From Brevibacterium aurantiacum (GTDB taxonomy: Bacteria > Actinomycetota > Actinomycetes > Actinomycetales > Brevibacteriaceae): a stretch of 64,000 bases of DNA. The translations under genes were made by a program, and so were the position numbers. Below the pieces are notes generated by a model. The model was not told where the DNA came from. It worked only from the letters and a program-made list of their open reading frames with translations, and did no database searches. The DNA lies in assembly GCF_900169065.1 (NCBI RefSeq), contig NZ_FXZB01000005.1:1-64000 (forward strand), read 5' to 3'. Below, piece after piece: positions 8,186-16,603 of the stretch (the first letter of the stretch is position 1; each line of letters opens with the position of its first letter).

Positions 8186-9088
8186 TCATGATTCGGTGGG
8201 GCTCAGCTGCGCTTTCGCAGCCTCAAGGTGATCACTGTCGCCGGTCTGCAGTGCGTAGAGTCCGAGCTCCACCGGCGAGGTGGAGAACAGCTCGGCGCAG
8301 TGCTCAGCGAATTTCGGCCAGACTCTGCCACCGTTGTCCACATAGCGTTTGACTGTCGCATCGAACGCCCGTGCTGAGACGCTGGCGTGGTGGAACATGA
8401 AATCCCTGGCCGGGTCGCCGATCGCGGCCGTCGTCCAGTCGAGGATGCTGAGACTCCTCGCCCCTGCCATGAGCTGATGCGCCGGATACACCTCACCGTG
8501 CGTCACGACCGTGAGCGTGGGCCAATAGGCGTCATCGTCGAGCCACGCATTCCACCGATCACGCAGACTTCGGGCCACATCGAACTCGGCCACGACGCGA
8601 TCGATGTCATCGCGCTTGCGCTGCCGCACCTCGGCGGGGGAGTGCTCGGTGATGCCCGAGGCGCGAACAACCGCGGGATCGACAGTGTGGAGCTCGGCGA
8701 GGAAATCGCCGAGGGACTGCGCATACTCGTCGGCTTCGACATCGAAGTGCCACTGCGGCTGACCCTGGTCATCGATCGTCAAACCCGGCTTACCGGGCAG
8801 GAGGGGATAGGCGATGAGCTCGGCGGTGTGGACCCGCCAATCAGGAACCGCGACGCTGAGATGGGGCGCAATCGCACTCAGGAAACGGCCCTCGACGGCG
8901 GCGCGATCGGTGACATCCGGGCGGCGGGGGATCCTCAGCACCCAGGACTGACCGTCGACCGCCTCGGCGATGGCGACCTGGAAGTCGAGGCCGATCTCAT
9001 TGACTGCGATGGTCTCGGGGACGATGTCGAGGCCATGGTCCTGCGCAAGCTCGCGGATGGCTGTGGCATCAGTACTGGTGATCGGCAT
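8186..9088 (-). CDS. macrolide 2'-phosphotransferase-like kinase
   Basis: 300-aa protein of the APH superfamily that resembles Mph-type macrolide kinases: IAEAVDGQSWVLRIPRRPDV (N-lobe nucleotide-binding region), THGEVYPAHQL (catalytic loop) and ILDWTTAAIGDPARDFMFHH (metal-binding loop). The catalytic loop reads HGE where most APH enzymes have HGD. I start at ATG 9088, which has a GGAAAGG Shine-Dalgarno at good spacing; an alternative ATG at 9133 overlaps the stop of the upstream DUF998 gene (TGATG). Related chromosomal genes in actinomycetes inactivate macrolides, but the substrate here is inferred only. Confidence 0.78.
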   Translation of the reverse strand: MPITSTDATAIRELAQDHGLDIVPETIAVNEIGLDFQVAIAEAVDGQSWVLRIPRRPDVTDRAAVEGRFLSAIAPHLSVAVPDWRVHTAELIAYPLLPGKPGLTIDDQGQPQWHFDVEADEYAQSLGDFLAELHTVDPAVVRASGITEHSPAEVRQRKRDDIDRVVAEFDVARSLRDRWNAWLDDDAYWPTLTVVTHGEVYPAHQLMAGARSLSILDWTTAAIGDPARDFMFHHASVSARAFDATVKRYVDNGGRVWPKFAEHCAELFSTSPVELGLYALQTGDSDHLEAAKAQLSPTES

Positions 9089-9132
9089 CGGGCTGCCTTT
9101 CCGGATCGGACTCGCTCCGTTGGGGTCTGACA

Positions 9133-9873
9133 TCAGTTTAAGGCCGTGGCCGATCTGTCCGACAGGGGCGTGTGCGTGCGCAGTCTGCTGAGAAGGAGGG
9201 CTCCATATCCGATTTCCCACACGATGATCGCGTACATGCCGATGCGCTCCCAGACCCCATCGGGAAGGACAGTCCGCGGCACGGCTCGTACATCGACCTG
9301 GAGCATGACGATGCCGAGAATCCCGATGAGGCCGATCACGACGCTGATGACACCGATGAGGCGGCTGGGACGGCCAAAGGAGCTGCGCCGGCTCAACAGC
9401 AGGGAGATGCCGACACAGATCGCGGTCAGGTGCCCACCGAGGAAGGCGAAGAGCGCGCCTAGGAGATGGACCCAGCCGAGGCCGAGCTCGTTGTTGTGCT
9501 GACCGCCGTTGACCACGGCAATGAGCACCATTCCCAGGGCATGGAAGAGGGCAAAGACAATGATCGGCAGTCGCAGTGGCAACCGTGAGCCGCGGACCAT
9601 ACATATGGACGCTGCGGCGAACAGCAGACCCTGGACCACGAAGACGATGTTGATGACCATGTGCAGCGGCGAATCAATGGCTCGATCGCCCAACATCTCG
9701 ACGTCGGGCACGCCGAGGTCGCTGATGTAATTCATTGCATACGAATAGTGAGGGAATGCAGAGGCAGTGATGGCCTCGGCAAGGAGATAGACGATGCCGG
9801 CGAGAATCCAGCAGATCGCTGCAATGGTGGTCGAACGCGCAACCGCGGAAGCGTCGGATTGGATCTCACGCAT
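9133..9873 (-). CDS. DUF998 multi-pass membrane protein
   Basis: A hydrophobic protein of about 246 aa with six or so membrane segments. The pattern ASAFPHYSYAMNYISDLG near the N-terminus and VNGGQHNNELGLGWVHLLGAL in the middle match DUF998, a membrane family of unknown function. I chose ATG 9873 (MREIQSD) since the first helix follows it; no convincing Shine-Dalgarno is seen, and the frame is open to 9945. The stop overlaps a potential ATG of the downstream phosphotransferase, suggesting the two can be co-transcribed. Confidence 0.75.
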   Translation of the reverse strand: MREIQSDASAVARSTTIAAICWILAGIVYLLAEAITASAFPHYSYAMNYISDLGVPDVEMLGDRAIDSPLHMVINIVFVVQGLLFAAASICMVRGSRLPLRLPIIVFALFHALGMVLIAVVNGGQHNNELGLGWVHLLGALFAFLGGHLTAICVGISLLLSRRSSFGRPSRLIGVISVVIGLIGILGIVMLQVDVRAVPRTVLPDGVWERIGMYAIIVWEIGYGALLLSRLRTHTPLSDRSATALN

Positions 9874-10058
9874 GACGCCAATGGTAGACGGGGAGTTGGG
9901 ATGCACAAGCCGTTTTGCCAGTGTGAATCGACCGACACGCCCCAAGTCGCAATCTGAATGCCCTTGTCAGGTGGGATACGCCGTGCAACTATGAATTCAT
10001 CCTGTTGATCGGATCCAAATGATCAATGAGAACCGAATAGGCAGCAAGGAGAAAGCGC

Positions 10059-11108
10059 ATGAGTACAACTACCATCATCTGGATAGTCGTTGCGATCGTC
10101 GTAGTTCTGATTGTCGTCGGCATCATTATCGCGGTCAGTCGTAAGGCCGCAGCTAAGAAGCGCGAACACCAGCGCAAGGAAGCATCACGGATCCGCCAGG
10201 AAAACGCCGAGTCCGAGCATGAAGTTCATGCTCGGGAAGCGGATGCCGAGCGCCGCAAAGCCGAAGCGAAGAAGGCCGATGCCGACGCCGAGGTCCAGGC
10301 CGCAGAAGCCAAGCGCAAAGCCGCCGAGGCGGAGAAGCTGGATGCCGATGCCGCCAAACGCGATCGTCTCGCGCGGGAGCAGCGCCTCGAGCACGAAGAT
10401 CAGCTCAAGAAGGCCGATGAACTTGATCCCGACGTGGACGCCCACGGCAACCAGAAAGCCGCACCCGGTGCGGCCGCCGGTGCTGGTGCCGGAGCCGCTG
10501 CAGGCACCGGAGCAGCAGCTGCCGGAGACGGCCTGGGCGCAGACGAACGTCATCCCGACGCTCCACACGCAGCGCACGACGGTCGGCCCGTCGCCGATGA
10601 CGGTCGACCGGTACCTGACGAGTCTCAGGCCGGCCAGGATGCCCGTATCGCCGACCAGCCGCGCCCGGTCGCTGACCAGCAGCGCCCCGTGGCCGAAGGT
10701 CAGCCAGAGCGTCCCATGGCCGACCAGCGTCCGGTTGCCGATCAGCGTCCGGTAGTCGCCGACCAGCAGCGTCCCGTTGCCGATCAGCGTCCGGTCGACA
10801 ACGGCCAGCCCGTTGCCGAGAGGCAACCTGTTGCTGACCAGCGTCCGGTTGCCGACCGCGATTCGCACGAGGCGGATTACGGAATGCGCTCGAGGCCGGC
10901 CGACCGCCCGGTTGTCGACGATCGTAGCGCGCCTCCTGCACCGGAAGGCGACCCGCGCTTTGTCGACGGTCAGGGACAGCGCGGAGATGTCGACGGTGTG
11001 CGAGACCCTCGTGCTCCTGAAGACGACACCCGCTTTACTGATCGCAGCTATGATCCTCGAGCCACCGAACGGAGAACCTTCGAGGATCCGGACTCACCGC
11101 GGCATTGA
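10059..11108 (+). CDS. membrane-anchored coiled-coil protein with PVADQR hexapeptide repeats
   Basis: 349 aa, AAGGAG Shine-Dalgarno before ATG 10059. Parts in order: an N-terminal transmembrane helix (residues 6-27), a very long charged Ala/Lys/Glu helix (about 30-135) likely to form a coiled coil, an Ala/Gly-rich hinge (about 143-165), then roughly a dozen imperfect hexapeptides of PVADQR type (about 175-270), and an acidic, Asp/Arg/Pro-rich tail. Such proteins often tether or space things at the envelope. I know no family name. It is followed by a 47-aa GPGG protein, with an 8-bp hairpin (11139-11162) between them. Confidence 0.7.
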   Translation: MSTTTIIWIVVAIVVVLIVVGIIIAVSRKAAAKKREHQRKEASRIRQENAESEHEVHAREADAERRKAEAKKADADAEVQAAEAKRKAAEAEKLDADAAKRDRLAREQRLEHEDQLKKADELDPDVDAHGNQKAAPGAAAGAGAGAAAGTGAAAAGDGLGADERHPDAPHAAHDGRPVADDGRPVPDESQAGQDARIADQPRPVADQQRPVAEGQPERPMADQRPVADQRPVVADQQRPVADQRPVDNGQPVAERQPVADQRPVADRDSHEADYGMRSRPADRPVVDDRSAPPAPEGDPRFVDGQGQRGDVDGVRDPRAPEDDTRFTDRSYDPRATERRTFEDPDSPRH

Positions 11109-11138
11109 AGCCGCGGCACTGAAGAAGGCACCCAAGCT

Positions 11139-11162
11139 CCGACAGGCTCATCACCCTGTCGG
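11139..11162 (+). promoter_or_regulatory. intercistronic hairpin
   Basis: CCGACAGG at 11139-11146 and CCTGTCGG at 11155-11162 form a perfect 8-bp stem with an 8-base loop. It lies between the repeat protein and the GPGG gene, with no T-tract, so processing or attenuation is more likely than full termination. Confidence 0.45.
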
Positions 11163-11202
11163 TGGAACACCCACTTTGAAACAACTGAGGAAGGTCAGGG
11201 CA

Positions 11203-11346
11203 ATGGCTATTATTCTCTGGATCATCGCAGCACTGCTCGTCATTTCGGGCATCTTCGCAATTTTCCGTAAGCAGATCGTGTGGGGCATCATCCTCATCGT
11301 CATTGGTTGCCTTGTCGGACCAGGCGGAGTGAGCATCTTCACCTGA
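11203..11346 (+). CDS. GPGG-motif small membrane protein
   Basis: A 47-aa protein too short for most gene callers. It starts at ATG 11203 after GAGGAAGG, has two hydrophobic segments (LWIIAALLVISGIFAIF and VWGIILIVIGCLV) and ends with the GPGG signature LVGPGGVSIF. Similar peptides of unknown function are widespread in actinomycetes, where they are named after this motif. A strong terminator follows directly. Co-orientation with the repeat protein upstream suggests shared transcription. Confidence 0.85.
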   Translation: MAIILWIIAALLVISGIFAIFRKQIVWGIILIVIGCLVGPGGVSIFT

Positions 11347-11360
11347 CCTGCTGAGACACC

Positions 11361-11403
11361 AATGCGGCGCCTCAACCCCCGGGAAGGGTTGAGGCGCCGC
11401 ATT
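11361..11403. terminator. 18-bp perfect stem terminator
   Basis: Arms 11361-11378 and 11386-11403 are perfectly complementary with a 7-base loop. It sits between the GPGG gene and the convergent Ltp-type remnant, so it can serve both strands. Confidence 0.85.
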
Positions 11404-11443
11404 GTATTGGCGTCACGCGTAGCCGTGGTCCGGCGGCCCGTGG

Positions 11444-12006
11444 TCAGCCATTGAGGTGATCGATCGCGTACTGCGCTGCATCTTCTGTGAACTGACCGCC
11501 GTATTCGCTCGTCAGCTGGTCGAAGATGCCGCCCTTGCTCATGTGCATCATGTCCGAATAGGTCTCTGCGGAAGTAGCGCGGAGGTATATTCAGCGGGAA
11601 CACTGGACTCAGCCTCTTCCTCAGCGACAGGAGCTTCTTCTTCGACGGGAGCCTCCTCCACGGGCTTCTCCTCCGGTGCCTCGTCTGCAACAGCATCTTC
11701 GACGGGCTCTTCGATCGCCGCAGGCTCGGCCTCGACGCTCGGGGCGGGATCCGCGATCTGTGTTGTGGCCGTCGGCTTCGTTGACAGTGCACCGATGAGG
11801 ATTCCCAGGGCGATGACGGCACCGGTGACGATCCAGGCACGTTTCTTGTGCTTCTGGTAGCCGTTGAGCGGCATGCCCTGCTTGTCCCTCTGCGCACCGG
11901 ACAGCGTGAGGATGAGGTCGACGAGGACCCGGATGCCGAGTCCGCCGAGGAGCCAAGCGAAAAGCCATGTTGCGATGAACGACTTCTGCCCTGCTCCACG
12001 TCCTTC
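11444..12006 (-). pseudogene. decayed TM2-domain/Ltp-repeat membrane protein gene
   Basis: Read on the minus strand from just after a TGA at 12009-12007, the frame gives GQKSFIATWLFAWLLGGLGI, then VLVDLILTLSGAQRDKQG and MPLNGYQKHKKRAW, a second helix (VTGAVIALGILIGAL) and a Pro/Glu/Ala linker. Intact TM2 proteins, as I remember them, have a DRFYLG-type hairpin between the two Gly-Leu-Gly segments; here that part seems deleted. Near 11575-11585 the frame shifts: SALL in one frame continues as AETYSDMMHMSKGGIFDQLT...EYGGQFTEDAAQYAIDHLNG in another, ending at TGA 11446-11444. That tail is an Ltp repeat nearly identical to those of the intact gene at 3648. No in-frame start codon precedes 11874. 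Confidence 0.75.
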
Positions 12007-12066
12007 TCAGGGCGGGTCTAAGGTGGCTAGTGACTCCCGTTGTCACCCGAACCGAGAGGAATCATC

Positions 12067-12528
12067 ATGTCCCAGGCGCGCCCGCCTTTCCCGCCGTTCA
12101 CTGCCGAGACCGCCGCACAGAAGGTCCAGGGTGCTGAGGATGCGTGGAACTCCCGCGATCCGCAGAAGGTCTCCCTCGCGTACACCCCGGATTCGGTGTG
12201 GCGCAATCGCGACGAGTTCCTCTCCGGTCGTGAGGAGATCATCGCATTCTTGACCAGGAAGTGGGAGCGCGAACTCGACTATGCGCTGCGCAAGACCCTG
12301 TGGTCATTCAGCGACGACCGCATCGCTGTGCGTTTCCAGTACGAATGGCACGACGCTGCGGGCCAATGGTGGCGCAGCTACGGCAACGAGCTGTGGGAAT
12401 TCACCGCCGACGGTCTCATGTCACGTCGGGAGGCGAGTATCAATGACGTCACCATCACCGAGGCGCAGCGCCGCATCGTCGGTCCGCGCCCCACCGAGGA
12501 GCACGGAATGGACATCGATCTGCGGTGA
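12067..12528 (+). CDS. DUF1348/SnoaL-like (NTF2-fold) protein
   Basis: 153 aa, ATG 12067 with GAGAGGA upstream. The sequence [58 protein letters not shown] and [19 protein letters not shown] is characteristic of the DUF1348 branch of the NTF2/SnoaL superfamily: small cone-shaped proteins that bind or transform hydrophobic ligands. The biochemical role of this branch is unknown. The HD-domain gene follows 71 bases downstream and may be co-transcribed. Confidence 0.85.
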   Translation: MSQARPPFPPFTAETAAQKVQGAEDAWNSRDPQKVSLAYTPDSVWRNRDEFLSGREEIIAFLTRKWERELDYALRKTLWSFSDDRIAVRFQYEWHDAAGQWWRSYGNELWEFTADGLMSRREASINDVTITEAQRRIVGPRPTEEHGMDIDLR

Positions 12529-12599
12529 CGGCGGGCCACCTCGGCGGTGGTGCAGCAACGTCATGCGGTGCAACGAAAGAAGAGAGACGGACGAAACTG

Positions 12600-13229
12600 A
12601 TGACAACGAGCTCGCACCTGCAGTTGCGCGATCTCAAAGCCCCTGACAGCCGGGCGTCAATCGCAGCATACGAACTGGCGGCTGACTATCACTCGCCTGC
12701 GTTGCTCAACCACGTGTTGCGGTCATGGCACTGGGCGCGTGGCTTTGCCGCAATGGAAAGTCGATCCACCTTCGATGACGAGCTTCTCTATGTAGCCGCA
12801 CTGCTTCATGACATCGGAATCGCCGAGCCATTCGACAACCACACTTTGTCGTACGAGGAAGCCGGCGGTCACATCGCCGTTGCGCTGACGACGGGAGCCG
12901 GATGGCCCAGAGATCGGCGTGTACGCGCCAAAGATGTCATTGTCCGGCACAACTGGGCAGCCGTGGACCCGTCGACCGACCTCGAAGGGTATCTGCTCGA
13001 GGCTGGCACGGCTCTCGATATCACCGGCGCCCGATCGGGGGACCTGCCCTCGAGCTTCGTCAACGAGGTCCTCAAGAAATATCCGCGCCTGACAGTTGCC
13101 CACGAGTTCACCGCCTGCGTGAGCGCCCAGGCCGAACGCAAACCCTCGACCGCTGCTCAGCGCATTGTCGATAGCGGCCTCGAGCAGAAGATGCTCAAGC
13201 ACCCGTTTGAGGCAGCACGTTCGGAGTAG
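12600..13229 (+). CDS. HD-domain protein
   Basis: 209 aa starting at ATG 12600. It has the HD metal-binding signature: SWHWARGFAAM (first His), ELLYVAALLHDIGIAEPF (HD pair) and, further on, VIVRHNWAAVDPST. The arrangement is that of the small cyanamide hydratase-like/HDIG hydrolases rather than of (p)ppGpp synthetases. Substrate unknown. It follows the DUF1348 gene on the same strand and is closed by a hairpin shared with the convergent dps gene. Confidence 0.82.
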   Translation: MTTSSHLQLRDLKAPDSRASIAAYELAADYHSPALLNHVLRSWHWARGFAAMESRSTFDDELLYVAALLHDIGIAEPFDNHTLSYEEAGGHIAVALTTGAGWPRDRRVRAKDVIVRHNWAAVDPSTDLEGYLLEAGTALDITGARSGDLPSSFVNEVLKKYPRLTVAHEFTACVSAQAERKPSTAAQRIVDSGLEQKMLKHPFEAARSE

Positions 13230-13262
13230 TGCGGTTGCCTCAAATGGGTGCGTGACACGGAG

Positions 13263-13307
13263 AAGCCACCGGGGATCATGTCTGTACGACGTGGTCACCG
13301 GTGGCTT
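13263..13307. terminator. bidirectional terminator hairpin
   Basis: AAGCCACCGG at 13263-13272 pairs with CCGGTGGCTT at 13298-13307, and TTTT follows on the plus strand (13306-13309). It lies between the convergent HD-domain and dps genes. Confidence 0.75.
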
Positions 13308-13340
13308 TTCAAAGGACCGTCACAGGGACGGTTCCTCAGG

Positions 13341-13868
13341 TCAGTTCGACGGGGTGCGGGTCTCGGCGCTGAGGAACCACGCCTGCTGCTCCAGCTGCGA
13401 GATGAACTCATGGAAGATGTCGGCCGTGGTCGGGTCGGCGGCATCGACTTCGTCATGGACCTTGCGCATGGTCGCGACCGTGGCTTCGACGGCGCGCACG
13501 CTGAGATCGATGGCGTCATGGGTCGTGATCTCGCCGGCTGGGAACTCCGGCAGGGACGACTGCTCGGCGACAACGCTGGGGCGACCGTCCGCTGTGGCGT
13601 GCAGGGCCCTCATTCGCTCGGCGATGCTGTCCGAGCCGGTGCGGGCGATGGCCACGACCTCGTCGAGGTTGAGGTGCAGATCGCGGAAGTTGGGGCCGAC
13701 GACGTTCCAGTGGGCCTGCTTGCCGACCAACTGCAGAGCGATGAAATCGACGAGGACGGACTGCATATTCTTGGCCAGAGCAGGGGACGCAGTGAAGCCG
13801 TGCTCCGCGTTCTCCGCGCCCGTGGTCTTCGTTCCGGCCGGCTGGGGTACCTTGACTGATTCAGCCAT
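13341..13868 (-). CDS. dps: Dps-family DNA-protecting ferritin
   Basis: 175 aa. The ferroxidase/dimer signature is KQAHWNVVGPNFRDLHLNLDEV (two stretches of one helix pair) with the conserved His, His and Asp/Glu positions of Dps, followed by AERMRALHATADGRP and the C-terminal helix ADIFHEFISQLEQQAWFLSAE. Dps dodecamers oxidise and store iron using peroxide and coat DNA in stationary phase. ATG 13868 is preceded by an AGGAGGAA-type Shine-Dalgarno. It is a single-gene unit. Confidence 0.93.
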   Translation of the reverse strand: MAESVKVPQPAGTKTTGAENAEHGFTASPALAKNMQSVLVDFIALQLVGKQAHWNVVGPNFRDLHLNLDEVVAIARTGSDSIAERMRALHATADGRPSVVAEQSSLPEFPAGEITTHDAIDLSVRAVEATVATMRKVHDEVDAADPTTADIFHEFISQLEQQAWFLSAETRTPSN

Positions 13869-13993
13869 GATTCGTTCCTCCTAAAGCAGTGCAACGATGT
13901 GCCGTATATGGGCACCTCCTGCCGACGATAGACCTCAATCTTGGGTATGAGGTCAACGTTGCCGCCGTCTGGGGGCCGATATACTGAACAGTT

Positions 13994-15250
13994 ATGGGAG
14001 CCATTCCGCGCAATCTCCGTCAGGGCCTCGATCGCCTCCGCGCCATCGCACCATGGGCCGCCGCCGGGCTCGCCTGCGCGGTCCCGCTCACAGTGGGGGC
14101 TTCATTGGCGATCGACCTGGTGCAGAAACGCGGTCGCAAACATCGGACGGCGCCACGTCCTGGGACCTTCCACGCCCACGTCGAAGACTCCCAGCTGAGC
14201 ATCTACACCGACGGGGCGACACTGTATGACGACATGCTCGACGAGATCGGATCCGCAAGTGAGTCGATTCAGATGGAGACCTTCATCTGGAAGAACGACG
14301 AGATGGGCCAGAAGTTCATCGACGCCTTCAACGCCGCAGCACACCGCGGTGTCGACATTCACCTGATCTACGACGGATTCGCCAACCTGAGCACACCCAG
14401 GTCCTTCTACGACCAGCTCGATGAGACCATCAAGGTCCTGCGAGTGCCGACAGTGGCCCGGAAATTCTGGAAGGGACCACTGCGCTACTCCGGGTTCAAC
14501 CACTCCAAGATCCTCATCATCGACAACGACGTCGCCTTCGTCGGCGGCTTCAACATCGGCTCCCTCTACGCCCGCCACTGGAGAGACACCCATTTGAAGG
14601 CCGATGGGCCCGGCACCTGGGGGCTGCGCCAGTCCGTCGCCCAAGTGTGGAACGAACTCCACACACCCGATGAACAGATACCGTGGGTCGCGCCCCAGAT
14701 CTGGGAGTCGAAGCTGCGCGTCTCGGCCAACCTGCCGATCCAGCTCGTCTATCCGATTCGCTCGATGTATATCAACGCTTTCGAACGTGCACAGAACCGC
14801 ATCTGGCTGACCACCCCGTACTTCATCCCCGACCAGCAGCTCCTCAAGGCGCTCATCGACGCGGCCGCCCGCGGCGTGGACGTGCGGATCATGGTACCGC
14901 AGGAATCCAACCACATCCTCGGCGACTATCTCTCACGGGGCTACTTCGAACAGATGCTGCGCTCCGACGTCACCGTTCTGCTCTACACCGCAGCCATGAT
15001 CCACTCGAAGATCGCCACGGTCGACGGCACATGGTCAACGATCGGCACCGCGAACATCGATCGGCTCTCGCTGTCATTCAACTACGAGACCAATGTCGAG
15101 ATCATCGATCCTGACTTCGCGGCGGAGATGGAGAAGGCGTTCCTCAGCGACGCCGAGCACAGCCAGGAGCTCGGGCAGGATTTCCTGGACCGCCACCCGG
15201 TGGCCCAGGTCGCCGATTGGGCGCTGCGGCCCATGCGCCCTTTCCTGTGA
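13994..15250 (+). CDS. cls: cardiolipin synthase-type phospholipase D protein
   Basis: 418 aa with one N-terminal membrane segment (about residues 16-33) and two PLD domains. The HKD motifs are HSKILIIDNDVAFVGGFNIG (about residue 169) and HSKIATVDGTWSTIGTANID (about 336). This is the pattern of bacterial cardiolipin synthases, which join phosphatidylglycerol to a second phosphatidyl group at the membrane. ATG 13994 fits the family. It stands alone between dps and the pteridine-like cluster. Confidence 0.88.
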   Translation: MGAIPRNLRQGLDRLRAIAPWAAAGLACAVPLTVGASLAIDLVQKRGRKHRTAPRPGTFHAHVEDSQLSIYTDGATLYDDMLDEIGSASESIQMETFIWKNDEMGQKFIDAFNAAAHRGVDIHLIYDGFANLSTPRSFYDQLDETIKVLRVPTVARKFWKGPLRYSGFNHSKILIIDNDVAFVGGFNIGSLYARHWRDTHLKADGPGTWGLRQSVAQVWNELHTPDEQIPWVAPQIWESKLRVSANLPIQLVYPIRSMYINAFERAQNRIWLTTPYFIPDQQLLKALIDAAARGVDVRIMVPQESNHILGDYLSRGYFEQMLRSDVTVLLYTAAMIHSKIATVDGTWSTIGTANIDRLSLSFNYETNVEIIDPDFAAEMEKAFLSDAEHSQELGQDFLDRHPVAQVADWALRPMRPFL

Positions 15251-15288
15251 CGAACCGGTCCTGCTCTTGCGAGGACGATCGCGATTGA

Positions 15289-15533
15289 TCACAGGCCGTA
15301 GGTGGTGTGCTTCCACAGCTTCGCCCAAGGGCGGGACGAGTCTCGACGTTGTCCAAGGTCGGTCCGTCGCCGCGACCCCACAGGTAGCGCTCCGCGGCCG
15401 TGAGGAAGAGCGAGGTGCAGTAGAGAGTGCCGCCGTCGCGCTCGATGACCCCAATGACAATGGTGAATCCGCCCGTCTGGGCTGGGGTGCCAGCTCCAGT
15501 CTCCGAAAGCCTGAGTGAATCGATGCTCTGCAT
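15289..15533 (-). pseudogene. small unidentified protein with a one-base frameshift
   Basis: On the minus strand, ATG 15533 opens a frame (MQSIDSLRL...TIVIGVIERDGGTLYCTSL, then AAERYLWGRGDGPTLDNVE) with strongly GC-rich third positions, as in real genes here. Near 15340 the good codon bias jumps to another frame, which reads SSRPWAKLWKHTTYGL and stops at TGA 15291-15289. The total is 245 bases, one short of 82 codons, so a single missing base would restore an 81-aa protein. I recognise no family. It could be a recent pseudogene, a sequencing indel, or chance. It fills most of the otherwise empty 15251-15586 interval and is divergent from the zinc-ADH gene. Confidence 0.45.
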
Positions 15534-15586
15534 TGGCGTGCAGCTCGACCCGATGATCGGCTCACCTGCACTGTTAGGATGCTCGT

Positions 15587-16603
15587 ATGGCTTGGCAGTA
15601 CTGGACCGAGGCCCACCGACAGGGACGTTGGAGGGAGGTGTCGACCCCTCACGCAGGTGCCGACCCAGGTACTGAGTCAGGTGTCGACGCGGGGCAGATG
15701 ATGCGGGTACGCACGACCTCCTCGGCGGTGTCGAAGGGGACCGAAACCCTCGTCCATACCGGCCGAGTGCCACCACGAGTCGCCGATCTCATGGCCGCCC
15801 CGCACCAAATGGGCGATTTCCCCCATCCGGTCTCCTACGGATATCTCGCTGTCGGCGTCGTCGACGAAGGCCCGGCAGCATGGACCGGAACACGCGTCTT
15901 CGGACTGCTGCCCCACCACAGCCATCACCTGGTGACCCCCGACGATGTCCATCCGATCCCCGAGAGCATCTCCGACCATCGGGCGCTGCTGGCCGGAGCC
16001 GCAGAAACCGGTCTCAACATCCTCTGGCAGTCACCCCCGCACTACGGTGACCGGGTGGCGATCATCGGCGCGGGCATGATCGGAACCGCCACCGCGCTGC
16101 TGGCTTCGCATCTTCCACTCGATCGCCTCGAAATCATCGAGACCAACCCCGAACGGCGCACCCTCCTGACCAGCCTGGGCCTGACTGCCCTGACTCCCGA
16201 GGACGCCGGTGATGACTGTGACATCGCCATCCACACCTCAGGAGGCGAAGGCGGGCTGGCGCGGGCCCTCGAGATCACCGGCGATGACGGGACCGTCGTC
16301 GAAGCCTCGTGGTACGGGGACACGGAGCCCAAGGTGGCACTCGGTGCCGACTTCCACGCCAGGCGCCTTTCGATCGTCGCCAGCCAAGTGGGTCGGGTTC
16401 CGGCCGGACACCGCGCGCGCAGGACCCGCAGCGACCGACTGCGTGCGGCACTGACTGCGCTCCACGATGATCGTTTCGACGCCCTCATCACCGGGGTATC
16501 CGGGTGGCAGGACCTGCCGTGGCTGATGGACGAACTCAGCAGCGATACGGCGACCGCGGCAGCCACCCTGTGCCATGTGCTCGACTACGAAGAAGGGTCC
16601 TGA
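15587..16603 (+). CDS. zinc-type alcohol dehydrogenase-like protein (MDR superfamily)
   Basis: 338 aa, first gene of a five-gene run with overlaps. It has a GroES-like N-terminal half (RTTSSAVSKGTETLVHTGRV, HPVSYGYLAVGVVDEG) and a Rossmann half with VAIIGAGMIGTATALLA. The usual catalytic-zinc Cys and structural-zinc Cys cluster are not evident: the N-terminal part has almost no Cys, so redox activity with zinc is doubtful. Genes of this kind occur beside PTPS-like, glycosyltransferase and methyltransferase genes in actinomycetes as I recall. The PTPS-like gene begins at the base after its stop. Role in the pathway unknown; it may reduce or dehydrogenate a sugar or pterin side chain. Confidence 0.8.
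   Translation: MAWQYWTEAHRQGRWREVSTPHAGADPGTESGVDAGQMMRVRTTSSAVSKGTETLVHTGRVPPRVADLMAAPHQMGDFPHPVSYGYLAVGVVDEGPAAWTGTRVFGLLPHHSHHLVTPDDVHPIPESISDHRALLAGAAETGLNILWQSPPHYGDRVAIIGAGMIGTATALLASHLPLDRLEIIETNPERRTLLTSLGLTALTPEDAGDDCDIAIHTSGGEGGLARALEITGDDGTVVEASWYGDTEPKVALGADFHARRLSIVASQVGRVPAGHRARRTRSDRLRAALTALHDDRFDALITGVSGWQDLPWLMDELSSDTATAAATLCHVLDYEEGS

Noticed and set aside
8387..9130. 247-aa frame opposite the Mph-like gene
   Set aside because: Shadow with Gly/Asp/Arg-rich composition and no start signal.
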